A stretch of 64,000 nt of DNA, from contig CASPWD010000001.1 of the NCBI GenBank assembly GCA_949425635.1, positions 372,001 to 436,000 of the forward strand. Direction: 5' to 3'. Positions within the stretch are counted from its first letter, which is position 1. Every line of letters begins with the position of its first letter. The notes beneath the pieces are model-generated. The model did no database searches. It saw only the letters and a program-made list of their open reading frames with translations, and was not told the DNA's origin. This DNA comes from an uncultured Bacilli bacterium (GTDB lineage Bacteria; Bacillota_I; Bacilli_A; RF39; UBA660). This document shows positions 33,400-42,033 of this stretch, in pieces. The translations under genes were made by a program, and so were the position numbers.

Positions 33400-33795
33400 C
33401 TAAATCCTCATACTTTCATAATAGTCTGGTTCTATTTCCTCTAAGAAATCCTTATCAGAATCATCATATGAAACTGCACTATATAAATCGATATCACTTT
33501 TTACATAGCTTTTCATTTCATTTTTTATTTTTGAAATATCCTTATCACCAAATATTGGGACTATTAAATTATCAACTAGTAAGTTCATACGATAAACTAA
33601 ATCTTGAACTTTAGTTAATAAATCATCTTCTTCAAAACCTATTTGCAAATTAGAATTAAATTTTTGATACAGCATATCACTAATATCTTTATCTTCAAAT
33701 AATTGTTTTAATACTTCAACGTTTTCTAGTTTTTTACCTTCAATAACTCCCTCAGTTAAAATATCATTTATATTTTCTATATAATCTTTTTTCAT
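33400..33795 (-). CDS. Hypothetical acidic ICE protein
   Basis: 131 residues, acidic, helical (LTEGVIEGKKLENVEVLKQL, EEDDLLTKVQDLVYRMNLLV). It directly follows the pilin-like gene (overlap of one base) and precedes another small soluble protein. No motif. Possibly a chaperone or plug of the channel by position. Confidence 0.6.
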   Translation of the reverse strand: MKKDYIENINDILTEGVIEGKKLENVEVLKQLFEDKDISDMLYQKFNSNLQIGFEEDDLLTKVQDLVYRMNLLVDNLIVPIFGDKDISKIKNEMKSYVKSDIDLYSAVSYDDSDKDFLEEIEPDYYESMRI

Positions 33796-34034
33796 TATTT
33801 AAAGTACCCCAAAATCCATGACACAAATTGTGTCGTTACCAATGCTGATACTCCTGCTATAATAGTTGTTCTTATTTTTCTATCATAACTAGCTTTTTGA
33901 TTATCATCACTAGATGCCATCTTTAATGCATAGTCTTTTGCAACAAAGAAAGCAGTTCCTCCAATAACAAATAATCTTAAATATCCCATAGCATCATTAA
34001 TTAGACTTAGTACATTTTGTAAAATACTTTCCAA
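33795..34034 (-). CDS. VirB2/TrbC-like pilin subunit or small channel protein
   Basis: 79 residues with two hydrophobic segments (about 16-33 and 56-76) separated by a charged loop (KMASSDDNQKASYDRKIRT). This is the profile of VirB2/TrbC-like or Maff2-type proteins found in Gram-positive mating operons. Start TTG at 34034 follows GGAGG by 10 nt. It is the first gene of the transfer operon, and the promoter should lie within 34040-34160. Confidence 0.7.
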   Translation of the reverse strand: MESILQNVLSLINDAMGYLRLFVIGGTAFFVAKDYALKMASSDDNQKASYDRKIRTTIIAGVSALVTTQFVSWILGYFK

Positions 34035-34084
34035 TTAAAAAATTCCTCCTTGCAGAGAAATATTTTTATTAGAAATATGTGTGT

Positions 34085-34155
34085 TATAATTTAAGTAGTC
34101 GAGAAAATATAGTAGAGTGCCTTTTCCTATATTGAATGCTCGGCTTTTTATTTTG
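34085..34155 (+). ncRNA. Candidate small hairpin RNA antisense to the pilin operon leader
   Basis: Perfect -10 box TATAAT at 34085-34090 (with TGTGT before it), then a two-part hairpin: CGAG/CTCG outer (34100-34103, 34139-34142) and AATATAG/CTATATT inner, followed by CTTTTTATTTTG on the plus strand. This resembles a roughly 55-nt RNA with its own terminator, transcribed against the leader of the mating operon. The -35 region is weak. It could instead be a leader structure of the minus strand. Confidence 0.35.
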
Positions 34156-34169
34156 TCTTTTTTTATATA

Positions 34170-34991
34170 TTATTCCTCCGTTTCATTCTTATTATTTTCA
34201 AATGATAATTTTAACTGCAATCCATTTTGAAGTCTTTTCTTGATAACTTCACAATATTCTTCTGATATTTCAATTCCTATCCATCGTCGATTAAGAATCT
34301 CACAAGCCAGTAATGTAGAACCAGATCCACTTGTGAAGTCCAATACTAATTCATTTTCTTTCGTATACGTTTGAATTAGATATTCCATTAAAGTAATTGG
34401 TTTTTGGGTTGGATGAAAAAGATTTGTTTCTCGTGCAACTTGAATAACATTTTTAGGATAGTTTGTATATTCTTTAATATGCTCATATTTTTCATCTTTC
34501 TTCTTTTCTTTGACATAATCGATACTTTTACTAACTACCTTTTTATTATATTCAATTAATCCTTGAGGGTAGTAACACATATGATTGATACAATTTGGTA
34601 CTGCTCCTGATTTAGAAAAAATCATTATATCCTCGTAGCAACGCAAAGGTTGATATTTGGCATTTTGGTATCCTGTCACTTGAGATTTTAACCATTTCCA
34701 ATCGTAACGATAATATTCCTTATTACTATTTCTAAGATTACTAGAAAATGGCTCATTTCCAAATAAAATAATTGCACCAGTTGGCTTAATCAGTTTTTCT
34801 ATTCTTTCCCACATTTCATCATAAGGAATTACTTTATCCCATTTGTAACCTAAAATAGAATAAGGTGGGTCAGTAATAATTGCATCAAACTGAATGCCTT
34901 GTTCAATAAGATAATCCATTACTTTCAAACAATCACCTTTATACAAATTACCAATCTTCGTTGAATAGTATGGTTGTTCACAAGCCGTAAT
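34170..34991 (-). CDS. DNA adenine/cytosine-N4 methyltransferase, apparent AUU start
   Basis: 273 residues from ATT 34991, 7 nt after AAAGGAGGTGA, the strongest Shine-Dalgarno in the window. The TTG at 34946 would begin directly at YKGDCLKVM with no Shine-Dalgarno. Catalytic motif IV is TDPPYS (about residue 38), and the SAM motif I DFTSGSGSTLLACE is near the C-terminus, so this is a beta-class amino-methyltransferase. No restriction gene is adjacent. A solitary enzyme on an ICE probably protects it from host restriction or regulates transfer. Confidence 0.88.
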   Translation of the reverse strand: MTACEQPYYSTKIGNLYKGDCLKVMDYLIEQGIQFDAIITDPPYSILGYKWDKVIPYDEMWERIEKLIKPTGAIILFGNEPFSSNLRNSNKEYYRYDWKWLKSQVTGYQNAKYQPLRCYEDIMIFSKSGAVPNCINHMCYYPQGLIEYNKKVVSKSIDYVKEKKKDEKYEHIKEYTNYPKNVIQVARETNLFHPTQKPITLMEYLIQTYTKENELVLDFTSGSGSTLLACEILNRRWIGIEISEEYCEVIKKRLQNGLQLKLSFENNKNETEE

Positions 34992-35049
34992 TTATTCACC
35001 TCCTTTCAAATAAAAAAGGTTTTTGATAACGAGAACCTATTAACTCGCT

Positions 35050-35508
35050 TCATATAAGATCAGAAAATTTATCTAATCCGGCTTTTAAGCAGAATCTTAC
35101 AATAGCACTTTTTCTAACAATGCTAATATAATTAGCATAAGTATTATATTTTTCTATAATTTCAAGATCTGTTAATCCGTCTATAAAAGTAGCATCAAAA
35201 ATATCTTTTTCTTCTTGACTCAGTGTTTTATATGCATTGAAGTAACATTCAATAAAATTTGTCATAGTTTCTCTAGTTTTCATATTTTTTATATATATAC
35301 TTTCTATTTTGGAATTATTTCTATTATTTTTAGATACATATTTAGTTTCAAACGAATTTATTGAGACTGAATTATAATTAAATCCATTTTCTAGTATTAA
35401 TAAAAAATTTTGAACTATGTCCAAAGTAATAAAAATAATTTCTTTATATTTATCAATAGGATACTGATTAACAATATAATCGCTTAAAAAAAATGACCTT
35501 TTTTTCAT
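35050..35508 (-). CDS. ArpU/sigma-like transcription regulator
   Basis: 152 residues. The C-terminal half (TLSQEEKDIFDATFIDGLTD, LEIIEKY, then KSAIVRFCLKAGL) resembles sigma region 4 or the ArpU/RinA phage-late-gene activators, where a helix-turn-helix binds near -35. The N-terminal half is helical with no motif. It precedes the methyltransferase and the transfer operon on the same strand, which suggests an activator of transfer genes. Shine-Dalgarno AAGGAG is 7 nt before the ATG. Confidence 0.6.
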   Translation of the reverse strand: MKKRSFFLSDYIVNQYPIDKYKEIIFITLDIVQNFLLILENGFNYNSVSINSFETKYVSKNNRNNSKIESIYIKNMKTRETMTNFIECYFNAYKTLSQEEKDIFDATFIDGLTDLEIIEKYNTYANYISIVRKSAIVRFCLKAGLDKFSDLI

Positions 35509-35525
35509 ATTTAACTCCTTTCAAA

Positions 35526-35560
35526 AAAAAAGAACAATGGTAAAGACCATAGTTCTTTTT
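35526..35560. terminator. Terminator between ABC cargo and transfer region
   Basis: AAAGAAC-ATGG/CCAT-GTTCTTT hairpin with A and T flanks. Confidence 0.75.
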
Positions 35561-35736
35561 CAATTTGCTTTAAAGTATCTAGACTCAATTTAATCATTAA
35601 AAACACCTCTTACACAAACTAATTTCATAATTATTATAATTATATTTATTATAATAATTTTATCCTTATTAATTCCAATTTTCAAATTTAATTTAATCTT
35701 TTTTTAATCTTTTTTAAAACTTTTTATAATTTATGC

Positions 35737-37560
35737 TTACTTTATAAGCTTAACAACATCCTCTTTCATATATGATATTAAAGGTATTTCTATAATAATA
35801 TAAATATATAAAAATAATATAAAAACAATTAAAATAATATTATTAAGCGGCAAGATCAAATCAAGACCACTTTGAAAATATATAAACTTTATTGCAAAAA
35901 AATATATAATTATAGCAATCATTATATCTATTATAAAATCAAATAAATACTCAAATATTATCATAAAGCTTATATCATCTTTAGTAAAATGAAATAATTG
36001 CAAGTATCCAATTTCTTTCTTTCTGTAATACAATTCTAAGCTAACTTCATTAATAAGAAAGAACATTGAAATAACTAATAATATTATCGAAATTGCAATG
36101 CAAATATTTGTCTGACTTTTAATACTGGTTAAAACCTGTGATAAATCATTAGAATATACTGTATAAATAAAACTCCCTCCAAAAATTTCTTTATTTAAAT
36201 CAGAAAGTTCATAAATATCAATTATATCATCTGGTTCAAAACTTACAACTTTATTATTATCAACTTTAATCCCATACTCTTTTATTTCATCATATTTAAT
36301 AAAAACTGCAGGTTTAATAAGAATTTGCGTATTATTAGAAAAGTTCAATATATCTTTATAAGCATAATATCTACTATAAAAATTGAAGTAAAAATTATTG
36401 CTTTCTCCACCCACAATACCACTTATTTGATATTCTTTATTATGAATTATTATTGTTGAGGTTAGTATTTCATCATAAGACTTTGTCGAAAATTCACTTA
36501 CCGATTTAATGAATTCATCATTAACCAAAATTTCATTATTATTTTTTGGAAAATAACCTTTAATAATACCTTCTTTTTTAAAAGGAGAATCTTCATAATC
36601 ATATAAAGGATAAAATTCATATTCATTTTCAAAATATTTATAATTATCATAAACTTTTTTAATCCTATAATTATTCTTTAACTTTTCCTCGAATTTATAT
36701 TCGTTTACGTCTATTACATTATACGGGATTTCTTCAAGTTGTTTGGCTAAATAAGATGATTTGTAATTAATAACATAGGAAAATGCAAAAAATATTAAAA
36801 ACAATAAAATAATTAAAAATATTTTTACAAGAATATTCGATTTATGTCGGTTTGTCCATGCTAACTTTATTATTTTAGATTTTTTATTTTTTTTTCTTTG
36901 AAATCTTATTTCAGTTTTATTAATTAAATTCTCTTTTATAATACTTATTTTGCCAAATTCTATCCTAATTATACAATTGGCAATATTATCATAAATTTCT
37001 TTATGTGTAGCAATTATAATTATTTTGTTAGTTATATCTATGCTCTTTAAAAATCTGGCAAAAATCATCGAATTTTTATGATCCAAATTAGAAGTTGGTT
37101 CATCTAAAATAATGATTTTAGTTTCATTTAACAAAGCTCTTATCAATGAAATTCTCTGTAATTCTCCACCGCTTAATTCAGTTGGTTTTTTATCTAAGTA
37201 TTTATCTACTTTAAATCTTTTAGTTAACTTTTTTATTTTATCTTTATTGTTTTCTATTAATAACAAATTATCTAATATAGTTATATTCTTGTATAAAAGA
37301 TTTTTTTGCATCATATAACCTATGTTCGATTTATATAATTCTAATTCTTTTTTATCAAAATCTTTTAAATTAACATTATTAATTAATATAGTTCCATCAT
37401 ATTCAGAATCTAACCCAGATATAAGATTTAAAAGAGTCGTTTTTCCACTGCCACTTTGCCCCTTAAAACAGTATATATTATTAGGTTTTAATTCCAAATT
37501 CAAATTATCCAAGACTATTGTTTTACTAAATATTTTACTAACATTATTCAAACGAATCAT
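35737..37560 (-). CDS. MacB-like ABC transporter (ATPase fused to FtsX-like permease), cargo
   Basis: 607 residues. Residues 1-215 form an ABC ATPase: Walker A FKGQSGSGKTT, signature ELSGGELQR, Walker B IIILDEPTSNLDH. After a basic linker, one membrane segment (about 240-260), a large extracellular loop (about 265-480) and three membrane segments at the C-terminus make an FtsX/MacB permease. Its ATG overlaps the stop of the previous gene by 4 bases. Such transporters move peptides or lipoproteins from the outer leaflet or give resistance to membrane-active peptides. It probably works with the related transporter at 37557. Confidence 0.85.
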   Translation of the reverse strand: MIRLNNVSKIFSKTIVLDNLNLELKPNNIYCFKGQSGSGKTTLLNLISGLDSEYDGTILINNVNLKDFDKKELELYKSNIGYMMQKNLLYKNITILDNLLLIENNKDKIKKLTKRFKVDKYLDKKPTELSGGELQRISLIRALLNETKIIILDEPTSNLDHKNSMIFARFLKSIDITNKIIIIATHKEIYDNIANCIIRIEFGKISIIKENLINKTEIRFQRKKNKKSKIIKLAWTNRHKSNILVKIFLIILLFLIFFAFSYVINYKSSYLAKQLEEIPYNVIDVNEYKFEEKLKNNYRIKKVYDNYKYFENEYEFYPLYDYEDSPFKKEGIIKGYFPKNNNEILVNDEFIKSVSEFSTKSYDEILTSTIIIHNKEYQISGIVGGESNNFYFNFYSRYYAYKDILNFSNNTQILIKPAVFIKYDEIKEYGIKVDNNKVVSFEPDDIIDIYELSDLNKEIFGGSFIYTVYSNDLSQVLTSIKSQTNICIAISIILLVISMFFLINEVSLELYYRKKEIGYLQLFHFTKDDISFMIIFEYLFDFIIDIMIAIIIYFFAIKFIYFQSGLDLILPLNNIILIVFILFLYIYIIIEIPLISYMKEDVVKLIK

Positions 37561-39485
37561 AAAAAGTCATCTCCCTCTTTAATAGATTCTAAAGTGCCCC
37601 TTTTCACCAATAATAAGGAATTTATTGTTGAAAATAAAATAGAAAGAAAAATCAACAAAATTAATAATAATAAACTTGTTTTATAATCAGGTAAAAACAA
37701 AGTAAAATTCGTAACTTTCAATAAAACTAAAATCCAATTAAGAAAGGGTGAAAGAAATAATGAAAGAATGAAAGAAATTAAATATACACATGTTACATAT
37801 ATTATAGAAACAAATATATTATTTATAATTATATTAGACCAACTATAGCCATAATAATTATAAATGGCTAAAATATGTTTACAATATTTATTTTTTATAT
37901 TTTCTGTTTCAAAATAAAACATAATTGAAATTATAAAGCTAACTATTATAATAGGATACAAATAATATTGCATGGCTTTCATAAACCATTTAAATTCAAT
38001 AAAGTTATAAACAAAATTATCAACTTCAATTTCATTCCCTATCTGATATTCCTTGTATTTATTATAAAACTTTTTTAAGTCTTTAATATTATCGAAATAG
38101 GCTCTCATTGCCACTTTTCCCATTGTATTTTGAAAAGTTCCTGGTATTCCATCAAATTTGTACTTTTCCAAATACTTGTCGTTTAAAAATTCTAAATCAT
38201 TTACTTCATTTCCAACTAAAGAAGAAAAATACATATCATTATTATCCATTTTTTTCAGTATTCCTTTAATATTAAATTTTTCTTTTTTATCAGGCATAAT
38301 AATTTCATATTCTTGGTCTATTAATTGTTTTATTGGAATGTTCTTTTTTTCACTCAATTTAATTGCTAAATCATAACCAATAATAATATCATTTGTATCT
38401 TCATAATAAGATCCATATTCTAAATACGATTCATTATTAGGAAATAAATCTGAATCATAAGGCAAAGTCTTAGCTGTAAGATTAAACCCTAGTGTATTAT
38501 AGTTTTCATTAATATCAATATATATATCATCTGGAACGTTTTGTGAATATAAATAAAGATTATACACACCGTTAAATTTCTTAATAATAGATTCACAATA
38601 GTCATCGTTGCTATAACAATAGTAATTTACAAAATTAATTTTGTGAATATTCAAAAGAGAGTCTTCCACTTTTGTTTCATAATCAAAACACATATTTATT
38701 ACCAAAATTGTTATAATAAAAATTATTGTCAAAAAAATTGTAGATTTTTTTTCTCTTTTTTTATATATGAATTTTTTTAGCATATAAGGAAATAAACTAT
38801 CTTTTTTATCCTCTGTTTTATAAGAACAAACTGGTGCATATTTATTACTATGCAGTTTATAATCAATCATTAAGTTTGTAAAATCGATTTTTTTATCTGC
38901 GATTTCTAGCAAACCTAAATCATGCGTAGCACAAATTATTAGAATATCCTTTTTTAATCGTCGAAGAATATTGATTATAACTTTTCGGTTATCCTTATCT
39001 AAAGATGAAGTTGGTTCATCTAAAATTAATATTTTCTTTTTTTGTAATAGTGCTCTTATAATTGAAATACGCTCCTGCTCTCCACCTGATAGTTCATCAG
39101 GGAAACTTTCCTTTTTACTTAAAAGATTAAAAAATTCTAAGCACTCATCAATTTTATTTTTATCTGATTTATCATATAAACATAGTTCTAAATTCTCATA
39201 TATTGTTAAATAATTTACAAAATAATTATTTTGAGTAATATAGGCAATATATTTTTTTGTATCGTTAGTAGATACAGAATTTTTAAATGTTTTATCATAC
39301 ATAGAAATTTGACCTATATAATCAGTATTTCCTGTAATGATATTCAAAAGAGTAGTTTTACCACTTCCTGATTCTCCATACAAAACATATAATCCAGTAT
39401 TCTCAAATTCATAATTAAAATTATTCAAAATAACATTTTTTCCATACGATTTATAAATATTTCTACATTGTAATACTACATTCAT
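37557..39485 (-). CDS. Second MacB-like ABC transporter (ATPase-permease fusion), cargo
   Basis: 642 residues. ATPase domain 1-210 with YGESGSGKTTLLN, ELSGGEQERIS and ILILDEPTSSLDK; then a membrane segment near 245, an extracellular loop of about 230 residues with a CysCys pair region (YYCYSNDDYC), and three C-terminal membrane segments. Same architecture as the downstream transporter, so the pair may form a heterodimer, each part having its own ATPase. The operon continues from the secreted protein genes upstream, which suggests export or self-protection linked to them. Confidence 0.85.
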   Translation of the reverse strand: MNVVLQCRNIYKSYGKNVILNNFNYEFENTGLYVLYGESGSGKTTLLNIITGNTDYIGQISMYDKTFKNSVSTNDTKKYIAYITQNNYFVNYLTIYENLELCLYDKSDKNKIDECLEFFNLLSKKESFPDELSGGEQERISIIRALLQKKKILILDEPTSSLDKDNRKVIINILRRLKKDILIICATHDLGLLEIADKKIDFTNLMIDYKLHSNKYAPVCSYKTEDKKDSLFPYMLKKFIYKKREKKSTIFLTIIFIITILVINMCFDYETKVEDSLLNIHKINFVNYYCYSNDDYCESIIKKFNGVYNLYLYSQNVPDDIYIDINENYNTLGFNLTAKTLPYDSDLFPNNESYLEYGSYYEDTNDIIIGYDLAIKLSEKKNIPIKQLIDQEYEIIMPDKKEKFNIKGILKKMDNNDMYFSSLVGNEVNDLEFLNDKYLEKYKFDGIPGTFQNTMGKVAMRAYFDNIKDLKKFYNKYKEYQIGNEIEVDNFVYNFIEFKWFMKAMQYYLYPIIIVSFIISIMFYFETENIKNKYCKHILAIYNYYGYSWSNIIINNIFVSIIYVTCVYLISFILSLFLSPFLNWILVLLKVTNFTLFLPDYKTSLLLLILLIFLSILFSTINSLLLVKRGTLESIKEGDDFL

Positions 39486-39490
39486 TAATT

Positions 39491-40438
39491 CTATTCCTCA
39501 TTAATTTCCTTACTTGAAATGCTAAAACTTTCTATTATTTGAAAAATTTTATCATAAATTTCTTCATCTAAATTAAAATATTCTTCAATTTTAAGTGTTT
39601 GTTTTTCAATAACTTTTTGTTCTATTTTTTTAAAATTGTTAGTTAATGTTTTTTGTTCCGTAGTTTTTTTAGAATCAGTTAAGTCACTTAAATAAGACCC
39701 ATTAGAATATAATACATCAATCCTAACAGCTTCAATAGAAGATCTTGTATTTAATATACCTACTATTACTTGAGTTTCGTTATTTAAATTTATAGTCCTA
39801 ATTTCTCCCGGATATGCTTTAACACCATCTATTAAAGAGGAATCAAATTTTAATTTAAAAGCACTATTATATAATTCTGTAATTTGTTTTTTTTCAAAAT
39901 TTTCAAGTTTTAAATCTGATAAATCGTTAATAGTAATCTTTCGATTAAATTGTTTTTCATCAAAATATTCGCTAATTTTTAAAATTTCTTCTCTTTCAGA
40001 AACTCCATTTTTCTTTTTCTCAGAGACAGCTAAAGTTGGATTTGCAGGCATTCTATCAACTATTTTTCCATTTTGGTAGAATAAGACATTGTATCCCTCC
40101 ATAGTTTTGTATTTTAAATTATAACCATTATAAAAATGCTTACCATTTGTATTAATAGTAAAAGTATAAAACCAGCCATCCTTTCCTTCTATAAACGCAA
40201 ATTTTTCAGCATAATTTAAAAAGTCTTCATTTTTTTCTGTTTCACCACTTTTTTCTGATTCACTATTTTTTTCCATTTCATTATTTTTTTTCGTTTCATG
40301 ATAATTAGATTCTGGATATTCTGTATTATTCTGCAAATTATCTCTAGAATCAGAATTCCCATCTTTAAAATTCACAAAATAAAGAGAAACTATAATTATT
40401 AAAATTAAAATTCCTAAAAAAATATTCTTTCTTTGCAT
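39491..40438 (-). CDS. Family B anchored extracellular protein
   Basis: 315 residues from ATG 40438 (GAGG lies 6 nt upstream). Residues 5-24 form a membrane anchor, followed by a Glu/Lys/Ser/Asn repeat-like linker (KKNNEMEKNSESEKSGETEK) and a 220-residue domain. The domain aligns with the lipoprotein at 44846: shared features are GWFYTF/DWIYYM, ENGKIVD/QNGKIVDRM, the segment KEISIDTLNDL/RKITINDLSDL and LYNSAFKLKFD/LFNEAIKLDY. No known family. It lies between secreted protein A and the ABC transporters, so an immunity or accessory function is a reasonable guess. Confidence 0.65.
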   Translation of the reverse strand: MQRKNIFLGILILIIIVSLYFVNFKDGNSDSRDNLQNNTEYPESNYHETKKNNEMEKNSESEKSGETEKNEDFLNYAEKFAFIEGKDGWFYTFTINTNGKHFYNGYNLKYKTMEGYNVLFYQNGKIVDRMPANPTLAVSEKKKNGVSEREEILKISEYFDEKQFNRKITINDLSDLKLENFEKKQITELYNSAFKLKFDSSLIDGVKAYPGEIRTINLNNETQVIVGILNTRSSIEAVRIDVLYSNGSYLSDLTDSKKTTEQKTLTNNFKKIEQKVIEKQTLKIEEYFNLDEEIYDKIFQIIESFSISSKEINEE

Positions 40439-40506
40439 GTCGAACCTCATTTCTTACATTTTATAAAAAGTAATATGACATAATATCATATTACTTAAAT
40501 ATTAAA

Positions 40507-41082
40507 TTATCTATCAATATAGTATTGAAAATTAATTAGATTACCATTACTACGTACACTATCGCCTCTAATGTAATCTGCCAATTGTTGTGTAAATAAT
40601 TCTACAGTATTATCTCCAGCACTATCGATATTTCCATAATCAAATAAATAATCTTCCATATTTACATCTGTAATTTGCAATCCCACAAAGCCAAAAGTAT
40701 ATCTTCTAACATGATCGTCTGAGTTTGGATATTCATCATCTTCATAAAGATCAACAACAAACTTTCTGCTGTTATCTGGTACAGAAACTCCTGTTTCTAA
40801 ATAACCTAAAGCATTAAAATAGATGTGCGTTATTGGCCCTGTTACAGAATTATGAAATGGGGTTGATAAAACAACAGTTTTAGTCTCAGCTGTAGTTCCA
40901 GTATAAATATCTGGACCACGTTGAATATCTGAATAGGTTCCTCTGGGCTTTGAAGCATAGGGTTCAATTGAATTTTCATCAACTTTAGCATTTACCATTG
41001 TTAATACAAAAAAATTAGATAGTATCATTATTCCAACAATAAAATTCTTGATTAAATAACTTGATTTAAATTTTTTAGACAT
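40507..41082 (-). CDS. Family A secreted protein (copy 1)
   Basis: 191 residues from ATG 41082 (GGAGGAAGAAT upstream). Signal peptide with core about 13-30 and likely cleavage near MVNA-KV. The mature 155 residues resemble the 44298 protein: a RTY/RGTYSD-like start, a strand PITHIYFNALGYLE, a DLYEDDEYPNSDDHVRRYTF/LKEADAGDNADDVVKKYTY segment, FVG and GNIDSAGDNT/GNIDSKGDNV. It looks like a single beta-sandwich. No catalytic residues or known toxin motifs. Together with family B and the ABC pair it could be a secreted effector, bacteriocin-like, but this is untested. Confidence 0.65.
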   Translation of the reverse strand: MSKKFKSSYLIKNFIVGIMILSNFFVLTMVNAKVDENSIEPYASKPRGTYSDIQRGPDIYTGTTAETKTVVLSTPFHNSVTGPITHIYFNALGYLETGVSVPDNSRKFVVDLYEDDEYPNSDDHVRRYTFGFVGLQITDVNMEDYLFDYGNIDSAGDNTVELFTQQLADYIRGDSVRSNGNLINFQYYIDR

Positions 41083-41106
41083 ATTCTTCCTCCTTTCCAT
41101 TTATAT

Positions 41107-41133
41107 TATGAGAAGGCAATTACTTCTTCTCAA
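41107..41133 (-). promoter_or_regulatory. Promoter region of the family A copy 1 gene
   Basis: On the minus strand TTGAGA, 19-bp spacer, TAATAT, with an inverted repeat GAGAAG/CTTCTC inside the spacer; GGAGG follows about 12 bases later. Spacing is a little long, so this is tentative. Confidence 0.45.
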
Positions 41134-41165
41134 GAAAAATTTATCATAATTTTTAACTTTTTTTT

Positions 41166-41206
41166 GACACTATAAGTGGAATCTAATAAATTCCACTTAT
41201 AGTGTC
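41166..41206. promoter_or_regulatory. Long inverted repeat with two copies of the cargo operator
   Basis: Perfect 17-bp arms GACACTATAAGTGGAAT and its complement, 7-nt spacer. No T run follows on the minus strand, so it is not a normal terminator for the gene at 41221. Each arm matches the CACTATTAGTGGAA motif found at 42005 and 44171. Best read as a double operator for the gene at 40507-41082. Confidence 0.6.
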
Positions 41207-41220
41207 AGTTACTTTATTAT

Positions 41221-41952
41221 CTAAACATCAATGTATACTCCTGCCATAGCATCAAAGTTTGAAGATACATTATCATTAAATAACAAAACATTACCTAATC
41301 CTGATGACGATATAGTGTATTTTTTACTATCTGATAAAGAAATATTTTTCTGAGAGTGCTGATATGTACCATAAATTCTTCCACTACCTGTATACTTAAA
41401 TTCTAACATATGTTCCAATTTTGTAATATTTCCAGATGGCAAAACGAACGAAAAACCAAAGCCATTAGAGAATTTTTGCAAATAATTAGTGTAATCTACA
41501 TATGATTTCCCATCTTTAAATGAATATTGTTCATAGTAAATATTTCCATTCAACCTAGCACCATTAAATCTTATTCCAATAACATCATAACTTCTAGTTG
41601 ATGGCATATTTTTCCAAGTTAATAATAGTGTTATATTACTGCCATTCTTTATAATTCTTAATGTTTTGTATCCAGTTTCTATTTGAGTTGAAAAAGGTAA
41701 AATTTGTGGAATATCCATATATTCAACAATCTTAATATTTGAAAGATCATTATTTTTTATTTCATCAAATCTGCCCTGACTTATATACTCTACATAATTT
41801 TCAGAATATATATTACATAGTTTTTCATATAGACTATACTCTATTTTTACGTTCTCTGAATTAACGTAATTTTCACTACTTGCATTAACTTTCGTATTTG
41901 TAAACAGACAAATATAAAAAAAGCAAGCAATAATTAAAATTTTTTTAATCAT
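41221..41952 (-). CDS. Family C secreted protein (ICE copy)
   Basis: 243 residues from ATG 41952 (AGAAGGAATAAA upstream). Signal peptide core about 5-20, cleavage near TKVNA-SS. The mature part shares its last 130 residues with 8535-9452: YDVIGIRFNGARLNG, GTYQHSQKN, SSGLGNVLLF and the FDAMAGVY ending. A beta-rich fold is likely. It lies just downstream of the membrane-bound XRE regulator, as in the chromosomal scar, so the two-gene unit has been kept through duplication. Confidence 0.65.
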   Translation of the reverse strand: MIKKILIIACFFYICLFTNTKVNASSENYVNSENVKIEYSLYEKLCNIYSENYVEYISQGRFDEIKNNDLSNIKIVEYMDIPQILPFSTQIETGYKTLRIIKNGSNITLLLTWKNMPSTRSYDVIGIRFNGARLNGNIYYEQYSFKDGKSYVDYTNYLQKFSNGFGFSFVLPSGNITKLEHMLEFKYTGSGRIYGTYQHSQKNISLSDSKKYTISSSGLGNVLLFNDNVSSNFDAMAGVYIDV

Positions 41953-42004
41953 TTTATTCCTTCTTTCTATACCCGAATTATAACTCAAAAGTCGAAAAAA
42001 AAAT

Positions 42005-42020
42005 GACACTATTAGTGGAA
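42005..42020. promoter_or_regulatory. Cargo operator motif upstream of the family C gene
   Basis: CACTATTAGTGGAAT, matching one arm of 41166-41206 and the palindrome at 44171. It lies about 55 bases upstream of the ATG at 41952. Confidence 0.5.
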
Positions 42021-42033
42021 TCACAAAATAATA

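Noticed and set aside
34085-34155. Ordinary terminator of the methyltransferase gene
   Set aside because: The T run is on the plus strand, whereas the methyltransferase and pilin genes are both on the minus strand, so it cannot end their transcripts.
41166-41206. Rho-independent terminator for the gene at 41221
   Set aside because: The stem is followed by A residues, not T, on the coding strand, and its arms equal the operator motif found at two other cargo promoters.
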